NCBI RefSeq assembly: GCF_000255295.1 | Contig: NC_017030.1 | Span: 868,001 to 932,000, forward strand | DNA: 64,000 nt | Direction of reading: 5' to 3' | Origin: Corallococcus coralloides DSM 2259 | GTDB lineage: Bacteria; Myxococcota; Myxococcia; Myxococcales; Myxococcaceae | In this document: positions 16,540-24,760 of the stretch, in pieces | How the letters are laid out: each line of letters starts with the position of its first letter | How positions within the stretch are numbered: the first letter of the stretch is position 1 | Position numbers and translations under genes: made by a program | Notes under the pieces: model-generated | Seen by the model: only the letters and a program-made list of their open reading frames with translations | What the model was told of the DNA's origin: nothing | Databases searched by the model: none

Positions 16540-17496
16540 CTACCAGCCTCCGGAATACAGCCGCATTCCGAGCGTCAGCAGCAGCCCGATGCCGGTAAGC
16601 GCGAGCCCGGCGATGGCCTTCTTCCGGTCGATGCGGGGCGAGTCGGGATGCCGGTTGCGCACCAGGCTCACGGTGTTGAGCACCAGCGACACGGCGTGGG
16701 CCGCGTAGCACATGGGAATCACCGAGATGACGCCCACGAACAGGCCCGAGTTCACCAGCGTGATGCCCGGGTCCTTCGCCTGCACTGCGATGGTGCGGCC
16801 CCGCAGCTCCCAACAGCCCGGGCACAGCGGCAGCGCCTCACGGCGGATGCGGTTCTCACACCGCGGGCACATGAACGCGCCGCAACGGGTGCACACCTGG
16901 GTCGCGACGATGTCGTCGTGCCGCGCGCAGAGGGCGCGAGCCGGAGCGCCGTTCGCGTCCAGGCTCTCCCCGTCATCCAGTGCCGGGGACTTCAGCCCGG
17001 CCAGGAAGTGGCCCGCGATGGCATACGCGGCGGGACCGTTGGGGATGGCGAGCGAGAGGTTGTCCTTGTCGATGCGCCGCACCTGGGGGCCCCGGCCGCG
17101 CAGGAAGTAGACCCAGGCGAGCACGGGGACGGCCACGCTCGACGCCAGCGCGACCACGCCCAGCCACTCGGGCGCGTCGGACGCCAGCAGGGAGAACGCC
17201 AGGATGAGCAGCGCGATGGCGACCACCACCGACACGACCATGATGACCTGTCCGCGCTTCCACCGGCTCCAGGCCTCTTCCGTGAAGGGAAGGGTGCCCG
17301 TCACCCGCTTCGTCATCGCGGACGCGACGATGATGGCGATGAGCAGGTTGAGGAGGGCGAGGAAGCCAATCCAGCGCGGATACCAGGTGAAGTTCACCGG
17401 CTTGAAGACCACGCCCTGCCGCTCACCCGTCACGATGCAGATGGGTGGCAGGTCGAACTCGTTCAGCTCCCCGGGAGGAATGTCGACGTGATGCAT
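16540..17496 (-). CDS. Membrane protein with B-box-like zinc finger
   Basis: The 318-residue protein has hydrophobic segments at about 43-61, 82-104, 112-133, 240-262 and 298-315. Between the third and fourth lies a cysteine/histidine cluster (CARHDD, then CTRCGAFMCPRC, then PLCPGC, residues about 190-229) of the B-box type found in many bacterial membrane proteins. The N-terminal soluble part (LPPICIVTGERQGVVFKPVNFTW) has one Cys. No enzymatic motif is present. It stands alone, read away from the pyrophosphatase pair. A membrane-anchored zinc-binding scaffold is the most that can be said. Confidence 0.7.
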   Translation of the reverse strand: MHHVDIPPGELNEFDLPPICIVTGERQGVVFKPVNFTWYPRWIGFLALLNLLIAIIVASAMTKRVTGTLPFTEEAWSRWKRGQVIMVVSVVVAIALLILAFSLLASDAPEWLGVVALASSVAVPVLAWVYFLRGRGPQVRRIDKDNLSLAIPNGPAAYAIAGHFLAGLKSPALDDGESLDANGAPARALCARHDDIVATQVCTRCGAFMCPRCENRIRREALPLCPGCWELRGRTIAVQAKDPGITLVNSGLFVGVISVIPMCYAAHAVSLVLNTVSLVRNRHPDSPRIDRKKAIAGLALTGIGLLLTLGMRLYSGGW

Positions 17497-17553
17497 CGCG
17501 AGGACTTGTAGTCCACCGCGTGCAACGCATTCCAGTCACCGTCCTGCGGAAGC

Positions 17554-18054
17554 TCAGTGCAGGGGCCGGCCCAGGGGCAGCTCCGGCTGACGGCGCGCCA
17601 CCAGCTTCCGTGTGGCGCGCGCCGCGGCCAGTCCTCCCAACGTGTACCAGGCCACGGTGAGCAGCGACGTGGACGGGCGGGCCTGTGACGGCTTGCGGCC
17701 CAATCCCAGCTTCGGCGGCAGCACCACCGCACCCAGGCCGGCGAGCAGGCCCAGCGTGGCGCCGCGCAGGTACGGCCGCTTGGGGCGTCCCAGTGCCACG
17801 AGCGAGAAGAACAGCCCGTTGGACAGCAGGTCCCCCGCCAATGTCTGGCGATGCAGCTGGCGCCCCTTCGCGGGCTCGCCGCCAAAGAAGCGGATGCCCT
17901 TCTCCAGGGAGCGCATGCCCAGGACATCCATGCGCGGCGGGTGCTTCAACACGCGCCGGGCGCTCTCGTGCACCAGCGTGAGCGCGGCGGCGCCCACGAG
18001 GCCAGGACCCAGGGCTCGGAACACGATGCGGGGCGGAGCGGCAGGTTCGATCAT
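17554..18054 (-). CDS. Hypothetical membrane-associated protein
   Basis: The start is placed at the Met of MIEPAAPPRIVFRALGPGLV; an upstream Met 14 codons earlier adds nothing recognisable. The 166-residue protein has several moderately hydrophobic Gly/Ala/Leu-rich segments (LGPGLVGAAALTLVHESA, GDLLSNGLFFSLVALG, GATLGLLAGLGAVVLPP, VAWYTLGGLAAARAT) that could be short membrane helices, separated by basic loops. No known domain was recognised. Confidence 0.6.
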   Translation of the reverse strand: MIEPAAPPRIVFRALGPGLVGAAALTLVHESARRVLKHPPRMDVLGMRSLEKGIRFFGGEPAKGRQLHRQTLAGDLLSNGLFFSLVALGRPKRPYLRGATLGLLAGLGAVVLPPKLGLGRKPSQARPSTSLLTVAWYTLGGLAAARATRKLVARRQPELPLGRPLH

Positions 18055-18138
18055 GCCTTCCAAGCTAGGCACCGCGCGCACGGGATTCCCGCCCACGGGC
18101 GCCTGCCCGCCTGCCTGACGTGCGGTTGTGCCCGCGCG

Positions 18139-19605
18139 TCAGGAGCTGCAGCTCACCACCAGGTGCCGGCCCCACGCGGGCGGCGAGGCCGCGTAGGCCT
18201 CCTGGCCGGGGTGTTCGTCGAAGGGCGCGGACACCAGCGCGAGCACGCGGTCCACCTCCGCGAAGTCCCCCTCCTGCGCCCGCGCGATGGCCTGCTGCGC
18301 CACCCAGTTGCGCAGGACGTACTTCGGGTTGACGCGGTCCAGGCTCGCGTGGCGTTCGGCGTCCACGCTCCCTTCCGCCTCCAGCCGCGCCCGGTAGCGC
18401 TCGGCCCACCCGTCGAAGCCCTCCGGCGGGAGGAAGTGGTCGCGAAGCGCGTCGTTGCGCGCACCCGGGCTGGAGTCGAACCGGTTCAGCGCGCGGAAGA
18501 AGCGCGTGTAGTCCACGTGAGAGCTGGCCATCAGCGCGAACAGGTCCTCCAGCAGCGAGCGGTCCTCGTCGCGGGCCTCCTTCAGGCCCAGCTTCTCGCG
18601 CATGCGCGCAAGGAAGTGCCGCGCGAACGTGGGCTGGAAGAGGGTCAGCGTGGCGCGCGCCTCGTCCTCGGTGATGAGTGTGAGCAGCGCCTCTCCCAGG
18701 CAGGCCAGGTTCCACAGCGCCACGCGCGGCTGCTGGTCGAACGCGTAGCGGCCCTGGTGGTCGGAGTGGTTGCAGACGAAGCCAGGGTCGAAGTCGTCCA
18801 GGAACCCATAGGGGCCGTAGTCCAGCGTGAGCCCCAGGATGGACATGTTGTCGGTGTTCATCACGCCGTGCGCGAAGCCCACCGCCTGCCAGCGCGCCAC
18901 GAGCTCCGCGGTGCGCTCCACCACCTCCGCGAAGAAGCGCGCGTGGCGGCCCTCCTGGCCCGCGAGGTGCGGGAAGTGCGCGGCGATGACGTGGTCCGCG
19001 AGCGTGGCCACGTGGCCGGGCTGCTCGGTGTGGTGGAAGTACTCGAAGGTGCCGAAGCGCACGTGCGACGGGGCCAGACGCACCAGCATGGCGCCGGTCT
19101 CCACCTCCTCGCGGTACACCGGCGTGCGGCTGCCCAGGATGCACAGGGCCCGCGTGGTGGGGATGCCCAGCGCGTGCAGGGCCTCTCCGGCCAGGTACTC
19201 GCGCACGGTGGAGCGCAGCACCGCGCGCCCGTCACCGCCGCGCGAGAAGGGCGTGGGCCCGCCGCCCTTCAGGTGCAGGTCCCACTTGCCGCCATCCGGA
19301 GCGCGCACCTCGCCGAGGAGCAGCGCGCGGCCGTCTCCCAGACGCGGCACGTACACGCCGAACTGGTGCCCCGCGTACACCATGGCCAGGGGCTCCATGC
19401 CGGGCAGCGGCGTGGCCCCGCCGAACACGCGCGCGAACTCCGGGCGCGCGGCCTCCTCCGCGTCCAATCCCAGCAGCCGCAGGGCCGCCGGGTTCACGCT
19501 CACCACCTGCGCGTCCGGGAAGGGCACGGGGGCCACCCGGGCGGCGAACCCGGGGGGCAGGCGGGCGTAGCTGTTGTCGAAGACGAGCTGTTCGAGCGAG
19601 GCCAT
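18139..19605 (-). CDS. selO: Protein adenylyltransferase SelO (YdiU family)
   Basis: This 488-residue pseudokinase-fold enzyme transfers AMP from ATP to Ser, Thr or Tyr of target proteins and is linked to redox homeostasis. Family hallmarks are all visible: FDNSYARLPPGFAARVAPVP near the N-terminus, GGNTP-like GGGPTPFSRGGDGRAVLRST, REYLAGEALHALGIPTTRAL, VMNTDNMSILGLTLDYGPYG and GNWNP-like VNPKYVLRNWVAQQAI. It ends VVSCSS, the position where eukaryotic SelO carries selenocysteine, here Cys. The start at 19605 fits the family better than a Met four codons upstream. It lies 18 bp after a GST gene, which itself overlaps an SDR gene. Confidence 0.93.
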   Translation of the reverse strand: MASLEQLVFDNSYARLPPGFAARVAPVPFPDAQVVSVNPAALRLLGLDAEEAARPEFARVFGGATPLPGMEPLAMVYAGHQFGVYVPRLGDGRALLLGEVRAPDGGKWDLHLKGGGPTPFSRGGDGRAVLRSTVREYLAGEALHALGIPTTRALCILGSRTPVYREEVETGAMLVRLAPSHVRFGTFEYFHHTEQPGHVATLADHVIAAHFPHLAGQEGRHARFFAEVVERTAELVARWQAVGFAHGVMNTDNMSILGLTLDYGPYGFLDDFDPGFVCNHSDHQGRYAFDQQPRVALWNLACLGEALLTLITEDEARATLTLFQPTFARHFLARMREKLGLKEARDEDRSLLEDLFALMASSHVDYTRFFRALNRFDSSPGARNDALRDHFLPPEGFDGWAERYRARLEAEGSVDAERHASLDRVNPKYVLRNWVAQQAIARAQEGDFAEVDRVLALVSAPFDEHPGQEAYAASPPAWGRHLVVSCSS

Positions 19606-19623
19606 GGTTGGAAACAACAGACG

Positions 19624-20241
19624 TCAGGGGATCTGCATGCCCCGCTGGACGGCGGGACGGCTGCCCACGCGGTGCAGGTACTGGATGATGTTGGGCAGGT
19701 TGCTGAAGAGCTCCGGGAAGAAGTCCCGCGAGCCCTTCAGCCACGGGTACGTGGCGATGTCCGCGATGGAGTACGTGGTGGCCAGGTAGTCCCGCGACGA
19801 CAGCTGCTGCTCCACCACGCCCAGGATGCGCTTCGCCTCCGTCTGGAAGCGGTCGATGGCGTAGGGAATCTTCGTGGAGTTGAAGCGCCCGAAGTGGTTG
19901 AGCTGGCCGAGGATGGGGCCGATGCCGCTCATCTGGAACATCAGCCACTGCGTCACTTCCGCCTTGCCGCGCGGATCCGCGGGCAGCAGCGCGCCCGTCT
20001 TCTCCGCCAGGTACAGCAGGATGGCGCCGGACTCGAAGAGCGCGAACGGCCGGCCCCCAGGCGCGTCGTGGTCCACGATGGCCGGAATCTTGTTGTTGGG
20101 ATTGATGGCCAGGAACTCGGGCTTGAACTGCTCGCCCTTGGAGATGTCCACCGAGTGCGTCTTGTACGGGATGCCCAGCTCCTCCAGGGCGATGGACACC
20201 TTGCGGCCGTTGGGGGTCTTGAACGTGTACAGGTCGATCAT
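19624..20241 (-). CDS. Glutathione S-transferase, YfcG-like
   Basis: The start is the ATG of MIDLYTFKTPNGRKVSIALE, which overlaps the SDR stop by 4 bp (ATGA); a longer frame adds 31 non-homologous residues. The 205-residue protein has the thioredoxin-fold N-terminal domain with TPNGRKV in the YfcG-type position, NPNNKIPAIVDHD (cis-Pro) and FESGAILLYLAEK (glutathione gamma-Glu site), then the helical C-terminal domain (YSIADIATYPWL). YfcG-like enzymes are disulfide-bond oxidoreductases rather than classical conjugating transferases. Its place in an operon with SelO suggests a redox function. Confidence 0.88.
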   Translation of the reverse strand: MIDLYTFKTPNGRKVSIALEELGIPYKTHSVDISKGEQFKPEFLAINPNNKIPAIVDHDAPGGRPFALFESGAILLYLAEKTGALLPADPRGKAEVTQWLMFQMSGIGPILGQLNHFGRFNSTKIPYAIDRFQTEAKRILGVVEQQLSSRDYLATTYSIADIATYPWLKGSRDFFPELFSNLPNIIQYLHRVGSRPAVQRGMQIP

Positions 20242-21113
20242 GCCTTCACTCCCGTGAGCTCTTCGCTCACCTGCCAGAGCCGCTCCGCGAGCGCTTCGTC
20301 CCGGGCGGCGGACGACGGCTTCGCCTTGCGGCATTTGATGAAGTATTCGCCGCTGACGCCCGCCACCTCCGGTGACGACGCCAGGTAGATGGACGTCCGC
20401 GCGCCCTTTTCGGGGGAGAGCATGAAGGGCCCGGCCAGCTTGATGAGGTGCTTGAAGAAGCCCTCGCTGTTGTGCCCGAAGCCCGTGCGCACCGCGCCGG
20501 GGTGCAGCGCGTTCGCGGTGACCTGCGTGCCGGCCAGCCGCTTCGTCAGTCCGCGCGAGAAGAGGATGTTGGAGAGCTTGGCGTTGCCGTAGACGCGGAT
20601 GCCGTCGTAGCGGCGCTTCTCCGTCTGCGGGTCGTCCAGGAAGTGGGAGTACGCCAGCCGGTGCCCTTCGGAGGACACGTTGAGGATGCGCGCGGGGCCG
20701 CTCGCCACCAGCAGGTCGCGCAGCAGGTGCGTGAGGAGGAAGTGGGACAGGTGGTTCGTGGCGAACGTGGCTTCGTAGCCGTCCACCGTCACCTGCCGCC
20801 GGTCGATGATGAGGCCCGCGTTGTTGATGAGCACGTCCAGCCGCGAGTGACGGTCGCGGAACGCCTTCGCCAGGTCGCGCACGGACTGGAGGGAGGACAG
20901 GTCCGCGAGCAGCGGCTCCACCTGGGCTCCGGGGGCGGCCTCGCGCACCGCGGCGACCGTGGCCGCCGTGCGGGCCTCATCCCTGCCGGACAGCACCAGC
21001 GTGGCCCCCCGCCGCGCCAGCGCCTTGGCCGTCTCCTGTCCAATGCCACCGGTGGCCCCCGTGATGAGGCACACCTTGCCGTCGAGACGGTCTTCGGGAA
21101 GCCCTGCCGCCAT
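20238..21113 (-). CDS. Short-chain dehydrogenase/reductase
   Basis: The 291-residue protein is an NAD(P)-dependent oxidoreductase. It has the nucleotide-binding TGATGGIG near residue 20, the NNAG motif (VLINNAGLIIDRR), a catalytic-region YGNAKLSN (Tyr-x3-Lys), and LHPGAVRTGFG after it. The segment FATNHLSHFLLTHLLRDLL is typical of the retinol-dehydrogenase-like and WWOX-like SDR branch. The substrate cannot be read from sequence. It is the first gene of the SDR-GST-SelO operon and overlaps the GST start by 4 bp. Confidence 0.9.
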   Translation of the reverse strand: MAAGLPEDRLDGKVCLITGATGGIGQETAKALARRGATLVLSGRDEARTAATVAAVREAAPGAQVEPLLADLSSLQSVRDLAKAFRDRHSRLDVLINNAGLIIDRRQVTVDGYEATFATNHLSHFLLTHLLRDLLVASGPARILNVSSEGHRLAYSHFLDDPQTEKRRYDGIRVYGNAKLSNILFSRGLTKRLAGTQVTANALHPGAVRTGFGHNSEGFFKHLIKLAGPFMLSPEKGARTSIYLASSPEVAGVSGEYFIKCRKAKPSSAARDEALAERLWQVSEELTGVKA

Positions 21114-21214
21114 GGGACGCGTCCTCCTGGAATCCGGGGACGCGTTCTATACGCTCCCCGCCGTCCCCGCGCAGGAGAACCTGCCAGGGAGGCGGGAGGT
21201 GTGTGGCGTCAGCG

Positions 21215-21778
21215 TCAGGTGGTGGCCTGGCTGATGTCCTCGGCCTGACGGCCCCGGCGGTTGCCGCCCTTGGGGGGCATGGTGACGCCCGCGCGCACGT
21301 CACCGTTGAGGTGGCTCTCCAGGAACCAGAGGTCCTCCTCGGTCTCGCCCAGGGTCTGGGTGAGGATGTCCGCGGTGACGGGGTCGTTCGCCTCTTCGGA
21401 CTTGTTGATGCCGTCGCGGAGGCTGGCGGCGTAGCGGCCCACGCGCTCCACGAGCGCGCGGATGTGGGCCTCTCCGTCCACGGCCTGCAGGTCGTATTCG
21501 GGCAGCTGGCTGTTGTTGGTGGCCAGGCGGATGGTGCCCTGGGCGTAGCCGCCCAACGCGCCCGCACGCTCGGCGTACGAGTCCGCGTGCTTGCGCGCGT
21601 GCTTGGCCACTTCGTCGAAGAGCAGGTGGCGGCTGTAGAAGTGCGTGCCCCGGATGTTCCAGTGCGCCTGCTTCACCTGCCAGTGCAGGTCGATGGCGTT
21701 GGCGAGCAGCGTGTTGAGCATGTCGATGAGCTCTTCGCGCGCGTCCTGGGGAAGGTTCACGTGGCTGGTCGTGTACAT
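21215..21778 (-). CDS. dps: Dps family DNA-binding ferritin-like protein
   Basis: This 187-residue four-helix-bundle protein has the Dps ferroxidase residues in LHWQVKQAHWNIRGTHFYSR and HLLFDEVAKHARKHADSYAE, followed by ERAGALGGYAQGTI. Dps forms 12-mers that oxidise and store iron and shield DNA under stress. The C-terminal tail (PPKGGNRRGRQAEDIS) is basic and could contact DNA. The gene stands alone on the minus strand. Confidence 0.92.
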   Translation of the reverse strand: MYTTSHVNLPQDAREELIDMLNTLLANAIDLHWQVKQAHWNIRGTHFYSRHLLFDEVAKHARKHADSYAERAGALGGYAQGTIRLATNNSQLPEYDLQAVDGEAHIRALVERVGRYAASLRDGINKSEEANDPVTADILTQTLGETEEDLWFLESHLNGDVRAGVTMPPKGGNRRGRQAEDISQATT

Positions 21779-21898
21779 GGTCCTGATCCCTCGCTGGTGG
21801 GTTGCGCGCGGCAGGCCGTCGGCATGACGTCGCGGCGCTTCCCACAGGGTGGGGATGGGGCGGGCCCTTGGCCACGGCGCGGCATGTGTCGCCTGGCT

Positions 21899-21930
21899 GC
21901 CCGGCCGGCTCGGAGGGCGGGCGGCCGGGC
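21899..21930 (-). terminator. Hairpin downstream of the amine oxidase gene
   Basis: GCCCGGCCG (21899-21907) pairs perfectly with CGGCCGGGC (21922-21930), 11 bases past the minus-strand stop at 21942. No T-run follows. Confidence 0.5.
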
Positions 21931-21941
21931 GTCGCTGATGA

Positions 21942-23312
21942 TCAGCCCACGTCGGGGGCGGTCAGCCGGGCGGCGACCTCCGTGGCGGCGCGCTCGCCGG
22001 ACTCCACCGCGCCGTCCAGGTAGCCGCAGCCTTCGATGGCCGTCTCGGTGCCCGCCCAGTGCAAGCGGCCGAACGGCGCCCGTAGCGCGTCCCCAATGGC
22101 GGTGAGGGTGCCGGGGCGGGGCAGGCCCGTGTAGCAGCCGGCGCTGAACGGCTCCTGCTTCCAGTCCAGCGCGGCGATGGCCACGGGTGACAGGGCCTGG
22201 GGGCCGAAGAAGCGCGCGAAGTCCGCGAGCGCCGCGCGGTGGAGGTCTTCAGCGGGGCGGCCGGTCCACGCGCGCGCGGTGTCGCCCAGGAAGAAGCCCA
22301 CGAGCGCGGGGTGGCGGCCATGGGGGCCGCAGTCGTCGAAGCACAGGCGCACCGGGCCCACGTCGCTGACAGCCTCGCCGGACAGGCCCGCTTCGCGCCA
22401 GAAGGGCGTGGCGTAGGTGGCCACGACCTTGATGACGCTGCCCATGGGGATGTCCGCGTGCGCGCGGCGGCGGCCCGGCGGCAGGTCCGCGCCGAAGTCG
22501 ATGCGCTCCGCGAGCGCGGGCGGCGTGGCCACCACCGCGTAGCGTGCGCGGAAGGTCCGGCCGTCCTCCGTGGTGGCGGTGACGCCGCGCGCGTCCTGGA
22601 GCACGGCCTTCACGGGCGCGGAGAGGACGACGCGGCCCTGGGGCAGTCCTTCCGCCAGCCGCCGTGAGAGGGATTGCGCGCCGTCCACGAAGCGCTCCGC
22701 CTGGGCGCCGCCCTCGATTTCGGTGAGCGGCATGAGGCCGCCGTTGGAGTGCACGTAGGAGAGGAAGCTCAGGAAGGAGAGCTCGGAAGGCTCCGCCGCG
22801 AACACCGCGCGGGTGGCGATGTCCAGCGCGGCGCGGGCGCCCCAGGTGGGCACGTGGCGCTGCTTCCAGTCCTCCACGGTGAGGGCGTCCCACTCGGCGG
22901 CCTTTGGCGCGGCGGCGGGCTTCTCACGGGGGACGCGCTTCGCCAGCCCATCCAGCTTCCAGATGATGCGCTGCAAATCCAGGAGCGACAGGAGGGGCAG
23001 GGATGGGACCTTGCCCTGGTACGTGCGGCGCTCGCCGCGCACCTCCAGCACCTTGGTGCCCTGGTGGTGCTGGTGGAAGCGCTGGAGGCCCAGGCTGTCC
23101 GCGAGCTTGAGCACGTGGCGCTGCCGGGGGCCCACCCACTGGCCGCCCAGGTCCACGAGCCCGCCGCCCAACTCGCGGGTGAGGGTGCGGCCACCCACGC
23201 GGTCGCGGGCCTCCAGCACGGCGACGGTGGCGCCGGTGCGAGCGATGTCCCGGGCCGCGGTGAGTCCCGCGACGCCCGCGCCGATGACGACCACGTCCGC
23301 GCTTTCACCCAT
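21942..23312 (-). CDS. FAD-dependent flavin monoamine oxidase family protein
   Basis: The 456-residue oxidoreductase has an N-terminal dinucleotide-binding motif (VVVIGAGVAGLTAARDIA), the FAD-contact RVGGRTLTRELGGGLVDLGGQWVGP, and the C-terminal GCYTGLPRPG, LHWAGTETAIEGCGYLDGAVESGERAA signature of the monoamine oxidase/putrescine oxidase group. It should oxidise an amine with oxygen; the substrate is unknown. It could equally be a protoporphyrinogen oxidase-like enzyme, but the GTETA-x-GYLDGA ending favours amine oxidase. It is divergently oriented from the 23392 gene, 79 bp apart. Confidence 0.88.
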   Translation of the reverse strand: MGESADVVVIGAGVAGLTAARDIARTGATVAVLEARDRVGGRTLTRELGGGLVDLGGQWVGPRQRHVLKLADSLGLQRFHQHHQGTKVLEVRGERRTYQGKVPSLPLLSLLDLQRIIWKLDGLAKRVPREKPAAAPKAAEWDALTVEDWKQRHVPTWGARAALDIATRAVFAAEPSELSFLSFLSYVHSNGGLMPLTEIEGGAQAERFVDGAQSLSRRLAEGLPQGRVVLSAPVKAVLQDARGVTATTEDGRTFRARYAVVATPPALAERIDFGADLPPGRRRAHADIPMGSVIKVVATYATPFWREAGLSGEAVSDVGPVRLCFDDCGPHGRHPALVGFFLGDTARAWTGRPAEDLHRAALADFARFFGPQALSPVAIAALDWKQEPFSAGCYTGLPRPGTLTAIGDALRAPFGRLHWAGTETAIEGCGYLDGAVESGERAATEVAARLTAPDVG

Positions 23313-23391
23313 GGTGTGGCGGACTCTATGCCGGAAGCGGTGGGTGGCTAGGATGCGCGCGGGACGTCAGCAGGGAAGGGTGGAGGACCGG

Positions 23392-23883
23392 ATGTTCGCG
23401 TTGGAAATGGTGGAGAAGGTGCGGCAGGTGTCGCCGGGCGCGGCGAACGCGCTGACGACGTTGGCGGTGAAGAACATCGTCCCCCTGGCGAAGGCCATGG
23501 GCTACCGCGTGGACGAGGTGACGGACGCGCGCGTGAAGGCGACGGTGCCGCTGGACCGCAAGACGAAGAACCACGTGGGCAGCGTGTACCTGGGCGCCCA
23601 GGTGACGGTGATGGAGCTGACGATGGGCGTGATGCTCTTCCGCCGCTTCCCGCCGAGCCAGTACAAGATGCTGGTCAACCGCATGGAGGTCGCCTTCCAC
23701 GCGAAGGCGAAGACGGCGGTGAGCGCGGTGTGCGAGCCGGGGGAGGAGCTGCTTCAGAAGCTCGCGTCGGAGCTGCGCGCGACGGGTGACAAGGCGGAGG
23801 CGTGGATCCCCGTGCGCCTCCTGGGCACGGACGGCCAGTGCGTCGCCGAATCGCGCTTCCTGGCCGTCTTCAAGCGCGGGTAG
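23392..23883 (+). CDS. Hot-dog fold protein, DUF4442 type
   Basis: The start at ATG 23392 has GGAGG 5 bases upstream; the open frame running back to 22813 is antisense to the oxidase. The 163-residue protein looks like a DUF4442/hot-dog thioesterase-like protein. It has the conserved NHVGSVYLGAQVTVMELTMG helix region and later strands (NRMEVAFHAKAKTAVSAVC, VRLLGTDGQCVAESRFLAVF). Such proteins are related to acyl-CoA thioesterases but many have no defined activity. Confidence 0.75.
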   Translation: MFALEMVEKVRQVSPGAANALTTLAVKNIVPLAKAMGYRVDEVTDARVKATVPLDRKTKNHVGSVYLGAQVTVMELTMGVMLFRRFPPSQYKMLVNRMEVAFHAKAKTAVSAVCEPGEELLQKLASELRATGDKAEAWIPVRLLGTDGQCVAESRFLAVFKRG

Positions 23884-23886
23884 GGC

Positions 23887-24750
23887 CTACTCCAGCGCGG
23901 CGGGGAACGCGGGCAGCGCGGCGAAGTCCTCGGGCACGTGCTCGCGGATGATCCGGGCGTTGCTGTCCTTCGCCAGCGCCTCCACGCGCTTCATGGACTC
24001 CAGCGTCTGTTCGCGGCTGGCGTTGTAGACCGGCACCAGCTGCCGCTCGCGGGACTCACGCAGCGGCCACAGGTCGCCGGTCAGCAGGACGGCGCCGGAC
24101 TTCGCCGTCTTCACCAGCAGCACGGTGTGGCCGGGCGTGTGCCCGGGCGCCTGGTGGATGGAGACGGTGCCGTCGCCGAACACGTCGTAGGGGGCATCGC
24201 CCTCGATGCGCACGGTCTTCGCGTGCTCCAGGGCGCTGTAGTGCGGGACCTCTCCTCGCCGGTGGGCTTGTTCGGAGAAGGCGCCGTCGCGCTCTTCCGC
24301 ATCCACGAGCCACGTCGAGCCCGCGAACAGGTTGGCGTTCCCCGCGTGGTCGAAGTGCAGATGGGAGAACGACACGAACTCGATGTCCGCCGGTGAGAGC
24401 CCCAGCTCGCCGAGCGAAGCCGTGAGCTTCTTCTTCACCTCGAAGTGCACGGGCTGGCCCTGCGGGCGCATGCCGTCCGGCATGTCCGCGATGCTCTCGG
24501 ACAGGCCGCTGTCCCAGAGCAGGTCACCCTTCGGGTGGCGGATGAGGTAGCACGGGACGACGGTCTCGGCGGGCACGCCCTTCATCGAACCGTCATCCGC
24601 CATGAAGCCGGAGTCGCCGAGCTCCACGCGGCCGCAGTGGATGGCGTAGAGCTTCACGCAGGTCGCGGCCGGCGATGTCCGCGAAGCGGGGGCAGTGCTG
24701 GCGCAGGCGGTGAGCGCGAGACAGGCGGACCACAGGCGAAGGGTCTTCAT
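23887..24750 (-). CDS. Exported metallo-beta-lactamase fold hydrolase, lactonase-like
   Basis: The start is placed at the ATG giving MKTLRLWSACLALTACASTA, a lipoprotein-type signal peptide with Cys at about residue 16. The 287-residue protein has the zinc-binding HLHFDHAGN motif, followed by HQAPGHTPGH and LTGDLW. The overall layout, with YAIHCGRVELGDSGF before the motif and CYLIRHPKGDLLWDSG, matches the N-acyl homoserine lactonase branch of the superfamily. It should hydrolyse a lactone or ester outside the cytoplasm. It follows the lipase gene by 10 bp and is probably cotranscribed with it. Confidence 0.82.
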   Translation of the reverse strand: MKTLRLWSACLALTACASTAPASRTSPAATCVKLYAIHCGRVELGDSGFMADDGSMKGVPAETVVPCYLIRHPKGDLLWDSGLSESIADMPDGMRPQGQPVHFEVKKKLTASLGELGLSPADIEFVSFSHLHFDHAGNANLFAGSTWLVDAEERDGAFSEQAHRRGEVPHYSALEHAKTVRIEGDAPYDVFGDGTVSIHQAPGHTPGHTVLLVKTAKSGAVLLTGDLWPLRESRERQLVPVYNASREQTLESMKRVEALAKDSNARIIREHVPEDFAALPAFPAALE

Positions 24751-24760
24751 GGGACGCAAG

